Assembly: GCF_024267675.1 (NCBI RefSeq)
Contig: NZ_JALDYX010000011.1
Location: 62,001 to 126,000 of the forward strand
Source: Marinobacterium sedimentorum
Lineage (GTDB): Bacteria; Pseudomonadota; Gammaproteobacteria; Pseudomonadales; Balneatricaceae
Length of the DNA stretch: 64,000 nt
Direction of reading: 5' to 3'
Position 1 is the stretch's first letter, and every line of letters begins with the position of its first letter. The position numbers and the translations under genes were made by a program. Below are positions 46,962 to 55,523 of the stretch, one piece after another. The notes beneath the pieces are model-generated. The model ran no database searches. It saw only the letters and a list, made by a program, of their open reading frames with translations, and was not told the DNA's origin.

Positions 46962-47745
46962 GGCGGACACTTCGGCTCGGTTTGATTGTCTGTTTTTCGT
47001 CTGTGATCGACATATTGTCTTTGCTCGTGAAAAGAAAGTATCCAAGGCTTTTTAGCTTTAAGAATACACCCCGATGAAGCCTCCTTGCTACGCTCTGGGG
47101 GATTCTGCGGGTGGCGTTTCCTTCAAGATAAAGAGCCGGCACAACAGTCCCAGTTGTGCCACTTCGGGCCAATTCGCCGAATGCGCTCTGCGCCCACACT
47201 TTAGAGGCAAAGCGCCTGTAATGTGTCGTATAAATACATTTCGCCAGGCTGGGGGGAATCGTGGGAGCCCGGTCTCCGGGCGAATTGCAGCGTTTGACCT
47301 GCGAACGATATAGGGACTTGGGTGACAGCGAAGTTCAATGACATGGGTAACACTTTGCTGGGAGCGTGAGTTTCTGCCCGTTGGATCTGCAGTGCTGACG
47401 GACGCTTCGGCTCGGTTTGATGGTCTGTTTTTCGCCTGACGGCGACCTACTTTCCTTGTTGCGCGACGAGGACTTCCTAGAAGGAAAGAGCGCAAAGGAA
47501 ACGCGCCCCGAAGAAGCCTTTCCGCTGCGCTCTGAGTCCATGCGACGGGCGCCGGCCTTCAAGGTGGAGAGTCGGCACATTCATGTGCTAATCGGCATCG
47601 ATACAGTCCCTGTCTCGACCCTTTGGGCCAATTCGCCGCATGGCCCCAGTGCTCGCCGGCATACGGCCATGGATGGCCGGTAGCCAGAAAATGCAGGAGC
47701 AATTTTCTGCTCATCAGGGGGAGTGGGTCGTTCTGATGTCTTGGT
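46962..47745 (+). repeat. Composite non-coding repeat, block B (about 0.78 kb)
   Basis: A direct copy of block A with the same order: diverged first unit, REP-like CCCGGTCTCCGGG (47268-47280), GACTTGGGTGACA/GACATGGGTAACA pair, second unit, and the right end CCAGAAAATGCAGGAGCAAT near 47690. Several segments of 20 bases or more are identical to block A. The hairpin core is degenerate here, so the blocks are old or have evolved separately. Confidence 0.75.
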
Positions 47746-47780
47746 AATACTGATTTAATTCTTGCGGCTGGATATGCACT

Positions 47781-47811
47781 TGTAGGATGGGCAAAGCGGA
47801 GCGTGCCCATC
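47781..47811. repeat. Interspersed palindrome (GATGGGCA...TGCCCATC)
   Basis: GATGGGCA (47786-47793) and TGCCCATC (47804-47811) flank AAGCGGAGCG. This GTAGGATGGGCAAAGCG type is a common intergenic repeat in Gammaproteobacteria. Confidence 0.5.
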
Positions 47812-47900
47812 GGGTACTGGCTTTGATTGGGGGGCAGCGAGCCTCCATCGAATCGAACCACTCGTTAGGGTGTAGTTCATGCCCGTAGGTAACGGTTCAG

Positions 47901-48236
47901 TTCAATGACATGGGTAACACTTTGCTGGGAGCGTGAGTCCCTGGGCATTGGATCTTCAGTGCCGGCGGGGGCTTCGGCTCGGTTTGATGGTTTGTGTTGC
48001 GCCTTGCTGGCGCGTCACTTTCTTTGCACGCGCAAAGAAAGTAACCAAAGAAAGGCGCCCCCGATGAAGCCTTTCCGCTGCGCTCTGACGCCATTGTACG
48101 GGTGCAGCTAACGGAACATCCTGTTCCTAATCTGCAGCTCGACAGTCCCTGTCTCGCCCCTGCGGGCCTGATCGCACAATGACCTCAGTGCTCGCCGGCT
48201 TCATAAGGGGGGGGGCGTTCTGATGTTTTGGTGGTG
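47901..48236 (+). repeat. Composite repeat, third copy (single unit)
   Basis: It begins with the same 23-base TTCAATGACATGGGTAACAC string as the second unit of blocks A and B. It retains the hairpin core CACTTTCTTTGC / GCAAAGAAAGTAA (about 48016-48043), the GCGCC-TTGCT-GGCGC hairpin and the CGACAGTCCCTGTCTCGCCC segment, and ends near TCATAAGGGGG. The MITE-like Y segment is missing. The remaining gap (48237-48563) has no recognised gene. Confidence 0.7.
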
Positions 48237-48563
48237 CTAGTTAATTATTGCAAATTGCACGCGCCTGGCAGCGCGTCGCCAAGCTGTTTGTCTCTGTTTG
48301 CAAACACTGGTAAATTGGCGCATCTTCAACGATACAACGGCTCATGGAATGGAGTCGCGATAACCAGGGAACGGTCCTATGCTTTCTTCTCACTCTATCT
48401 CCTCAAAAATGCCATTGAACGTGTTCTCAGACAGGTTTTTCTGTGGCCGCTCAATTAACGGCCGCAATGTGTTTTGTTGGGGGTAGAGGTGTATGTATCT
48501 GCCCGACATGAATTCTGACGGGCTCCAGCACCCTGGTTTATGCAACATCGGAGGTTGTACAAA

Positions 48564-49292
48564 TTGGCAAAGTTTCTGAATACCAGCGCGACAAATTATT
48601 TTCTTGAGGAGTTGATCAAGGGCGCTTCGGAGAGGCTGATTCTGATCAGTCCGTTCCTGAAATTGAACGACCGGGTCAAGGAGCTGCTGTCCGACAAGAA
48701 CCGGCTCAAGATTGACGTCCGCATTGTCTATGGCAAGAACGAACTTCAGCCCGAAGAGATCAATTGGCTGCGTGAGCTCACCTATATCCGCACCAGCTTC
48801 TGCAAGAACCTGCATGCCAAGTGCTACCTGAACGAAGAGTCCTGCATCATCACCAGCCTGAATCTGTACGAGTTCAGCCAGGTCAACAACAACGAGATGG
48901 GCATACATTTGTCCCGCTCCCAGGACCCTGAAATCTACCGCGAAGCCTTTGAAGAGGCCCAGCGCATTATCCGCATCAGCGACGAAGTACGGATGTCACT
49001 GGAAAAGATCTCCAGCGCCCAGGCCGAACGTGCCGAGACGGTGACTGCTGAGCCCGCTGCTTCCAGTGAAAGCTTGGAACCTGCCAGCGGCAAAATAACA
49101 TCGTCGAAACTGGCCAAAAAGCTCGGTGTCTCCACCCAGACCTTCCTCGACAGAATGGTCGAGGCAGGCAACCTGGAGCTCCAGGACGGCAAGCATTTGA
49201 TTACCGAAAAAGGGAAAACCGAAGGCGGTGAATTTAAAGTCAGCAAGCGCTTCGGGCCTTACTTTATCTGGCCGGAGTCGTTTTGCTTGTAG
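48564..49292 (+). CDS. PLD-like domain protein with C-terminal winged-helix-like segment
   Basis: A 242-residue protein with one phospholipase-D HKD-type motif: HAKCYLNEESCIITSLNL (HxK plus the N of the motif). A linker of low complexity (about 160-180) follows, then a helix-turn-helix-like part SSKLAKKLGVSTQTFLDRMV and a basic end RFGPYFIWPE. Single-HKD proteins dimerise and include nucleases. A TTG start at 48564 is chosen because GGAGGT lies eight bases upstream; the ATG at 48540 has no site. It is isolated between repeats and a transposase remnant. A nuclease or defence role is possible but unproven. Confidence 0.75.
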   Translation: MAKFLNTSATNYFLEELIKGASERLILISPFLKLNDRVKELLSDKNRLKIDVRIVYGKNELQPEEINWLRELTYIRTSFCKNLHAKCYLNEESCIITSLNLYEFSQVNNNEMGIHLSRSQDPEIYREAFEEAQRIIRISDEVRMSLEKISSAQAERAETVTAEPAASSESLEPASGKITSSKLAKKLGVSTQTFLDRMVEAGNLELQDGKHLITEKGKTEGGEFKVSKRFGPYFIWPESFCL

Positions 49293-49425
49293 CCGTTATG
49301 GAAAAGGTGAACAGGAACAGGGATCTTTTCTATCATGAATTGGGCACCAGAGGAGCATCGATGCGAGGCTTTGATCGTTAGTAAAGAAAATCGTCAGCTG
49401 AGGCATCAGTCGTGCACGCGTTTGC

Positions 49426-49596
49426 GTGTACGATGTCGTTGATTTATATCGCGAGTACCAGAAGATTGTCCGTGACCGAGTTATGATCTTGCCCAGTAGC
49501 AGCGGACAGAGTATGAAAGCAATAGGGACGTTCTTCGGCCTGCACTATTCGCGGGCAAGCCGGATTATCAGGGGGAGGAAGGCAAGACCTGATCCT
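49426..49596 (+). pseudogene. 3' remnant of a REP-associated (Y1-type) transposase
   Basis: The translated end MKAIGTFFGLHYSRASRIIR and RKARPDP resembles the C-terminus of REP-element-mobilising Y1 transposases (KEIGxxFGLHYSxVSRI...KTPDP). Only about 55 codons remain; the catalytic HUH part is gone. It runs into the 3' end of the kinase gene on the other strand and appears to have replaced that gene's end. Confidence 0.6.
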
Positions 49597-50749
49597 GTGC
49601 ATCGAGCGAAAGCAGTTGCTGGCCCGCCAACTGTATTGCTTCTAACCGCTCGCGTTGCTTCACGCCAAGGTAGCCACAGCTATCATTATCCATCAGCATG
49701 AGATGGCTGAGTCCCAAAATAGCATTAAGCGGAGTACGTAATTCGTGACTGACACGCGCTAGAAATTCACTTTTACCACGATTGGCGCGGGTGACTACCT
49801 CAAGCTCGATGGATTGCTCCATTTTTTCTAAGGTGATCCTGGCGATTTCGGCATCCGCCTGAGCATTCAACGTTGCAATGACTAACTGCTCGTTGGCTTC
49901 GAGTAAAGGGTTTTCACCCTCCAAATGATTCCTGGCTTCGGGAACGAGTACCGGTAAATGATGCGGCGCCATCGGCAATGCAGGTTCTGCCAATTTGGTA
50001 TTGCTGACCCTGGCAACTTTATCACCGCGATAGACACAGCTACTGAAACCGTTACGCTTGGCCTGGTACATCGCACTATCTGCACACTCTATCAGTTCAC
50101 CGGGATCTTCGCCGTGGTCTGGATAAAGACTGATGCCGATACTCACCGTGAGCCTTAAGACCTGATCGCCTAGAGGATAAGGATCTAAAAGGGATGTGTG
50201 GATCTTATCGGCAATAAGAATAGCATCGGATACCTGTGTGATCTCCGCTAGCAAGATTAAAAACTCATCGCCACCGTGGCGACTCACTGTATCAACTTGG
50301 CGAACAACAGCCGTTAGACAATGTGCAATATGCTGCAATACCTGATCGCCAACACTGTGGCCGTGGGTGTCGTTGATATGCTTGAAGTCATTGATGTCGA
50401 GAAATAACAACGCGAGACAGCTACCATGACGCTTTGCCACAGCAACTGCTTGAGTAAAACGATCCAGCAACAGCATTCGGTTCGGTAACGCCGTCAATGC
50501 ATCGAGCTCGGCCGACCGAGCGATCTTTTCCGCATGTATTTGTGCATCTATGGTCGACAACACCAGCTGTTGGTTTGCCTCGACCATCAGCATTGTTTCG
50601 CTGCCTAATTTGTTGCCGACATCGATCAAATCTGCTTGTAGACGCGTCAGCAGCAGGCGCGCTTCTACGATTTGTTTTTCCAGCCGCATCAACTCATGGG
50701 CGGCCTTCGCCACTTTGTCTTCGCTCCGGCCCGGGAGGGTGGCTGTCAC
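49568..50749 (-). CDS. GGDEF diguanylate cyclase / histidine kinase, C-terminus truncated
   Basis: 393 residues: an N-terminal coiled coil (about 10-80), a complete GGDEF domain (about 82-240; active site GGDEF 159-163, inhibitory I-site RQVD 150-153), a second linker helix, then a HisKA domain with SHELRTPLNA (His335). The sequence stops about 50 residues after the phospho-acceptor, with no ATPase domain. Its last residues are encoded by the transposase remnant. The cyclase part looks intact; the kinase cannot autophosphorylate alone. It overlaps the KaiC-like gene by four bases. Confidence 0.8.
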   Translation of the reverse strand: MTATLPGRSEDKVAKAAHELMRLEKQIVEARLLLTRLQADLIDVGNKLGSETMLMVEANQQLVLSTIDAQIHAEKIARSAELDALTALPNRMLLLDRFTQAVAVAKRHGSCLALLFLDINDFKHINDTHGHSVGDQVLQHIAHCLTAVVRQVDTVSRHGGDEFLILLAEITQVSDAILIADKIHTSLLDPYPLGDQVLRLTVSIGISLYPDHGEDPGELIECADSAMYQAKRNGFSSCVYRGDKVARVSNTKLAEPALPMAPHHLPVLVPEARNHLEGENPLLEANEQLVIATLNAQADAEIARITLEKMEQSIELEVVTRANRGKSEFLARVSHELRTPLNAILGLSHLMLMDNDSCGYLGVKQRERLEAIQLAGQQLLSLDAQDQVLPSSP

Positions 50750-52260
50750 TGAGGGCCGCCAGGTAATCCGTTGTCAGTCGCCGTTGTCTCGGCAGTAGGC
50801 AATGGCGTGGGTTGGATTTTAGTTGCGCGACCGCTCAACAAACCTTCCTGATCATTGAGCATTTCACCGATATGTATCCCGTCAGCATCGATATGGTATT
50901 GGCGCAATTGATCGGAATGACTACTCGCACGCACTTTCACCACGGCCATCATCCGGCATAAACGGCTATCGACTTCAATGTAGCGCTGGACAATGATGGC
51001 ATCGGTCAGGAAAGCCGTACCATAGGGGCTAAACCGCAGGTCGGTGTAGCGATCTTCAAGTTCCGAGGTCATCAACACGGTGACGCCTGTGGACGCTAGG
51101 GCAGCAACCAGGCGTGCGAGCGATTCACGAAAGTCGTCGCGAAACGTCGGAGCGACGGCGAGCTCAAAACCCGATAGCGAATCGATAACCACGCGAGTTG
51201 CCTTAAATCGGTCGATCTCGCTGAGCAGCTGAACCACGATTTCATCGATTGAGAGATCAGGCGCCCGGCTATCCAGCAAGCTGACGTGGCCCTCGTCAAT
51301 TAAATTAACCAGGATGTGATTGCGCAATCCTCTGGGGCGCTGTTCGAAGGCAGCTATAATGCCTTTTTCGCCGCGCCGCGCACCCTCCGCCAGAAAGCTT
51401 GCCGCCAAAATACTTTTTCCTGATCCCGAGGGGCCTGCGACTAACAGCGAATAACCACTTGGAAAACCACCTCCCAACATTTCGTCCAGCTCGGGAATTC
51501 CCATAGATACCCGTGAATCGATGTTACTACTCAGCGAATTATCAGGTGTATTTACGACGCTTTTAGCGGGCGCAAATATTTTCAGGCCTGAGCTATCGAT
51601 GCGAAAAGTATGCAACCCCGGCAGTGTCGGCTGCCCCCGCATTTTCATAATCGCCAGCTTGCGGACCATGGAGTTACGCTTCACACTTTGACGCATCCAT
51701 ATCAAGCCATCGGCTACGGTAAATACGGGGTTAGGATCGTTCTCGTTAAGATATTCGCCGATCAAAAAAGTGGTGGCCTGCCAGCTTGTCATCAACATGC
51801 CGAGCTCCTGCACGAATTGCTGCAGGATATTATGCGAATTGTCAGTGGATTTATTCGCAAGCGTCATTGAACGAAACGAATCTACAAATACCAGTGCCGG
51901 ACTGTGCGCCTCAACTTCAGCGACGATACGGCTTAGGACCTGATCCAAATTGCCCGTTAAAGCATCGTCCGCCAGATTGACAAAGCGAATCGAGTGATCG
52001 ATCGCTTCGCTATCGAAAAAGTCGAATTGCTGCTGATACCGCAGCATTTTCAATGGCGGCTCACCCAGCACTGTCAAATACAGCGCGGGTCTTTCACGAG
52101 TTGCCAGAGCGAACATCATTTGGTGTGCTAGTGTGGTTTTTCCACAACCGGGCGACCCGGCAATGAGATTAAAAGAAAATTCCGGTAAACCACCACCCAA
52201 GATTTCGTCTAGACCGGGTACACCGGTCGCTAAACGTTTGATTTTGACTTTGGTGTTCAT
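50746..52260 (-). CDS. KaiC-like double-domain ATPase
   Basis: A 504-residue RecA-fold protein with two KaiC repeats. Repeat 1 begins RLATGVPGLDEILGGGLPE with Walker A GSPGCGKT (35-42); repeat 2 has MGIPELDEMLGGGFPSGYS and Walker A AGPSGSGKS (about 275), with Walker B VVIDSLSGFEL. The first repeat lacks the double Glu after its second strand (LTVLGEPP); the second keeps one (AAFEQRPR). KaiB and KaiA are absent. The start at 52260 has CAGGA upstream and overlaps the preceding stop (ATGA); its own stop overlaps the next start. It probably relays a signal to the cyclase/kinase, not a clock. Confidence 0.88.
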   Translation of the reverse strand: MNTKVKIKRLATGVPGLDEILGGGLPEFSFNLIAGSPGCGKTTLAHQMMFALATRERPALYLTVLGEPPLKMLRYQQQFDFFDSEAIDHSIRFVNLADDALTGNLDQVLSRIVAEVEAHSPALVFVDSFRSMTLANKSTDNSHNILQQFVQELGMLMTSWQATTFLIGEYLNENDPNPVFTVADGLIWMRQSVKRNSMVRKLAIMKMRGQPTLPGLHTFRIDSSGLKIFAPAKSVVNTPDNSLSSNIDSRVSMGIPELDEMLGGGFPSGYSLLVAGPSGSGKSILAASFLAEGARRGEKGIIAAFEQRPRGLRNHILVNLIDEGHVSLLDSRAPDLSIDEIVVQLLSEIDRFKATRVVIDSLSGFELAVAPTFRDDFRESLARLVAALASTGVTVLMTSELEDRYTDLRFSPYGTAFLTDAIIVQRYIEVDSRLCRMMAVVKVRASSHSDQLRQYHIDADGIHIGEMLNDQEGLLSGRATKIQPTPLPTAETTATDNGLPGGPQ

Positions 52261-52694
52261 TTGCATTCCTGTGCGGGTGGGCTGCTAAAAAGGTTATCTC
52301 CCACCGAGCGCAGCAATCGCTCCGTGAGCGAAGGTCCTACTAAACTGACCAACAATTCATGAAGGTTTTTAAAAATAACAGAGCCACCCTGGATAAGATC
52401 ATCCGGCTGTTGATGAATTAACAACGATTTGAAATGTGTGAAATCGATAGAGGTCTGAACCCCTTGGTGAGGACTCGCCAGCCAGGGATACGTTTGGGCA
52501 GCAAGATAAAGACTGCGTTGATAAAGAGCAGCGACCCCACGTTTACCCATAATGGGATTCAGCACGATATCGATCTCCCGCCAGAGCGTAACAAGTGCAG
52601 CAGCGATTAATCCAGCGTCCATTCGACCTTCGAATCGATGAGCTAGTTCAGCCTCAATTCGGCTGCTAACACTATTTTCCATAAAACATCGCAT
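52257..52694 (-). CDS. Uncharacterised protein, first gene of the KaiC-like operon
   Basis: 145 residues, soluble and mostly helical, starting MRCFMENSVSSRIEAELAHR (an ATG at 52682 is an equally good start). I do not recognise the family. Features are a conserved-looking WREIDIVLNPIMGKRGVAAL segment and LVGPSLTERLLRSVGDN near the end, where the LNPIMGKRGVAALYQRSL part could be a ligand or haem pocket helix. It overlaps the KaiC-like gene by four bases, so it is co-translated and likely the input or partner of that ATPase. Confidence 0.7.
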   Translation of the reverse strand: MRCFMENSVSSRIEAELAHRFEGRMDAGLIAAALVTLWREIDIVLNPIMGKRGVAALYQRSLYLAAQTYPWLASPHQGVQTSIDFTHFKSLLIHQQPDDLIQGGSVIFKNLHELLVSLVGPSLTERLLRSVGDNLFSSPPAQECK

Positions 52695-52819
52695 TCAATT
52701 GACTGATCTGTTGAGCATAAGCGAGCGCCCATTAGTCGTCTGTACGGTAACGCACACAAGGGGACTTGTTCATAGGTTCCCTCATCCCGATCAAGTTCGC
52801 TGGTGCGCGGGCGCAATAC

Positions 52820-54262
52820 TCAAGCGCCAGGCCCACAATCCATACAGCGCTTTATCACGTCTGGGCCTATATGCAGCTTATGGTTGAGATCACGCAGGGC
52901 AGTCCTTAAGCCTTCTTCGATGACCGGATGATAAATGGTCATTTCCAGCATTTCGGACACTGTCATGCGTTTTTGCGCCGCCCAGGCCAACAGGTGTCCG
53001 ATATGCTCGGCGGCAGGGCCGAACATTTCCGCCCCCAGGAACAAGCCGCTGCCCCGCTCGGCATAGACTTTCAGGATCCCCTTGTTGCGCAACATGACGC
53101 GGCTGCGTCCCTGATCCTCGAAGGATACCTGGCCCATGGCGAATCGATCCTTGAAGTGCTGGTTCAACTGATCCAGATTGAATCCGACTGATGCCACTTG
53201 CGGATCTGTAAACACCACGGCCAGAGGCGTACGGCGCAAGCCCGATCGTACATCAGGGTAACGTCCGGCATTGTCGCCGGCAATGCGACCCTGATCGGCA
53301 GCTTCATGCAACAGGGGGATGTCGTTGCTGGCGTCGCCCGCAATAAAGATCGAACTGTTGCCACAGCGCTGGGTAAAGCGGTCAAACACTGGTATGCCAC
53401 GCTCGCCAAGCTGCAGTCCGGTGCTTTGCAGATCTAGACCGGCGACATTGGGAGCTCGGCCCGTTGACGCCAGCACGTAGTCGAACTGCTCGGTTCTCCA
53501 GGCGCCATCCCGGTGTAAGTATTGGACCTCTACCCCGGTGGTGGATGCCTTGACTGATTTCACCTGTGCCGATGCATCCAGATAAAACTCTCCATTGAAC
53601 GTCTTGTCGGCGTAGTCACGAATCGCCGGGTCACGTATACCGGCAATTCCGCCTTTCACGCCGAACATTTTGGTCAGCACTCCCAGGCGGCTCATCGCCT
53701 GACCCAGTTCCAGCCCGAGCGGACCGGGTCCGAACACCACCAGGCGCTTCGGTAAAGCAGGCAGTTCGAAGATGGTTTCATTGGTCAGCAGGTGAGTGCC
53801 CAAATCTTTCAGCAGCGGCGGCAGGATGGGACTGCTACCGGTGGCGATCACGATGCATCGGGCGTGAATCGACTGACCCTGCTCTGTCAGCAGAGTATTG
53901 GCATCCTGAAATCTGACCTTTGCCATTAGACGGTCGCCTTGCGGAAAGGAATCCATCGACTCCAGCACGAACCCGACAAAACGGTCCCGTTCGCGTCGCA
54001 CCCTTGCCATCACCGCCGCACCGTCGATGACTACATCTTTGACATGGACCCCGAATGGATCTGTATGGCGCGCTTGATGAGCGGCTTCTGCGGCGGCAAT
54101 CAGCAACTTGCTGGGCATGCAGCCTACGCGGGCGCAGGTTGTGCCGTAGACGCCGCCTTCGATCAGTAGGACTGAATCCGTATGGGCTCGCGCTGCATGG
54201 TAGGCGCCTATACCGGCGGTGCCCGAACCGATAATGGCGACATCGACGTGAATCGGGGTCAT
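52820..54262 (-). CDS. Dihydrolipoyl dehydrogenase family flavoprotein
   Basis: A 480-residue pyridine nucleotide-disulfide oxidoreductase: FAD motif GSGTAG (12-17), redox-active CARVGC (C43, C48), NAD(P) motif GPGPLG and the C-terminal YHPVIEE His-Glu dyad. It belongs to the lipoamide/mercuric/glutathione reductase superfamily, nearest to Lpd. No 2-oxoacid dehydrogenase genes are near, so it may serve another thiol system, possibly the adjacent peroxiredoxin-glutaredoxin. The ATG at 54262 is preferred to the upstream TTG. Confidence 0.87.
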   Translation of the reverse strand: MTPIHVDVAIIGSGTAGIGAYHAARAHTDSVLLIEGGVYGTTCARVGCMPSKLLIAAAEAAHQARHTDPFGVHVKDVVIDGAAVMARVRRERDRFVGFVLESMDSFPQGDRLMAKVRFQDANTLLTEQGQSIHARCIVIATGSSPILPPLLKDLGTHLLTNETIFELPALPKRLVVFGPGPLGLELGQAMSRLGVLTKMFGVKGGIAGIRDPAIRDYADKTFNGEFYLDASAQVKSVKASTTGVEVQYLHRDGAWRTEQFDYVLASTGRAPNVAGLDLQSTGLQLGERGIPVFDRFTQRCGNSSIFIAGDASNDIPLLHEAADQGRIAGDNAGRYPDVRSGLRRTPLAVVFTDPQVASVGFNLDQLNQHFKDRFAMGQVSFEDQGRSRVMLRNKGILKVYAERGSGLFLGAEMFGPAAEHIGHLLAWAAQKRMTVSEMLEMTIYHPVIEEGLRTALRDLNHKLHIGPDVIKRCMDCGPGA

Positions 54263-54347
54263 GGGAGATTGCGCCTGCAAAGATTCCGGATTGCCAGTCC
54301 CAACGCATCAGCTAGGCCACGCCCTGGTGACCCGCGCCGAGTAGAGT

Positions 54348-55082
54348 TCACTTGGCCAGCCAGGTTGTCAGCTCGTCGGCGCCGCCGATGTGCTGACCAT
54401 CGATATACACCTGGGGTGTTGTCCCGCGACCCGTTACCGCTTGCATGGAACTGTAACTGATGCCGTGCCTACCCAACTCGATTTCTTCAAACAGATAGCC
54501 CTTGTCGATCAACATCTTGCGAGCACGAGCACAGTGCGGGCACCCGGGTTTGCTGAAAAAGCTGATTCGCGGCGGGGGACTGGCATTGGGGTTGATATAG
54601 GCCAGCAAGGTATCGGCGTCCGACACCGTGAACGCATCGTCTGGTTCTTCCGGCTCGATGAACATTTTTTGAATCAGGCCATCCTTCACCAGCATGGAAT
54701 AGCGCCAACTGCGCTTGCCCAGGCCGATGTCCGATTTGTCCACCAGCAAGCCCATGCCTTCGCTGAATTCGCCGTTGCCATCGGGCAGGAAGTAGATCTT
54801 TTCGGCGTTCTGCTCCTGTTTCCAGGTTTCCATCACGAAGGGATCGTTGACGGCCAGACAGATGACGCTATCGATCCCGTTCTCCTTTAATACGTCTGCC
54901 AGCTCGTTGAAACGCGGCAGGTGGGTGCTGGAGCAGGTCGGCGTGAAAGCTCCGGGCAGCGCAAACAGCACCACCGTCTTGCCTTTGAACAGTTCATCGG
55001 TGCTTATCTTGCGCCATTCATTATCGACCCGGATCGGAAAAGTGACCTGGGGGACTTTTTGACCTTCTCGTGATTTCAGCAT
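54348..55082 (-). CDS. Peroxiredoxin-glutaredoxin fusion protein
   Basis: 244 residues: a PrxV/Prx5 domain (about 1-160) with peroxidatic Cys50 in PGAFTPTCSSTHLP, fused to a glutaredoxin domain (about 172-244) with CPHC (C181, C184). Such hybrids reduce peroxides with electrons from glutathione. The frame is open from 55169, but the ATG at 55082 starts the Prx fold. It lies upstream of the flavoprotein in the same direction, consistent with a redox pair. Confidence 0.92.
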   Translation of the reverse strand: MLKSREGQKVPQVTFPIRVDNEWRKISTDELFKGKTVVLFALPGAFTPTCSSTHLPRFNELADVLKENGIDSVICLAVNDPFVMETWKQEQNAEKIYFLPDGNGEFSEGMGLLVDKSDIGLGKRSWRYSMLVKDGLIQKMFIEPEEPDDAFTVSDADTLLAYINPNASPPPRISFFSKPGCPHCARARKMLIDKGYLFEEIELGRHGISYSSMQAVTGRGTTPQVYIDGQHIGGADELTTWLAK

Positions 55083-55211
55083 GGTTATCCTCGGGTTTGT
55101 CGTGTGCCTTGCACTGTACGTATCCATCCAGGAGCCGTCTGTTCGCTGGCGAACTGAGAGGCTGGCCATGATGGCCTGGCACGGTGGTGGCAGCGCTCAT
55201 GGCGTGCTTAG

Positions 55212-55510
55212 ATGCTCGACGACGGGATATTGAAACCGGAAGGCATTTTTGTGCTCAAACCGCACGCGGCACTGAACAAAGGGTGAGCAAAGAAGACGTC
55301 GGCGGACTCGGCGCTGCTGTCGACTCCTTTCTCGACGACCAGGATCTGCTCCACGGCATATTTGTTCTTTCCAGTAATTTCCCCGGCCGGGTGAGCGTTG
55401 CCGGTTTCACCGCGCATATTCACTTCGTTCACGGCCAGCACAAGAGATTCGAACGCTTAGCCTTGGTAACGGATAGTCCGGTCGCCGGAATGGCCCTGAA
55501 GAACGGAGCC
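55212..55510 (+). pseudogene. Decayed SpoIIAA-like (STAS/DUF3478) gene
   Basis: An ATG at 55212 begins MLDDGILKPEGIFVLKPHAA, then a one-base shift at about 55281 produces a stop. The next frame continues SKEDVGGLGAAVDSFL...HGIFVLSSNF and FEVRLALVTDSPVAGMA-like sequence (here FERLALVTDSPVAG), typical of SpoIIAA-like STAS proteins. The C-terminus is then lost. One frameshift plus a truncated end. Confidence 0.6.
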
Positions 55511-55523
55511 AACACTGTGCGCA

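Noticed and set aside
50746-52260. True circadian clock (kaiABC)
   Set aside because: Only a KaiC-like ATPase is present. KaiA and KaiB are absent and the catalytic Glu pairs are altered, so a clock function is not supported.
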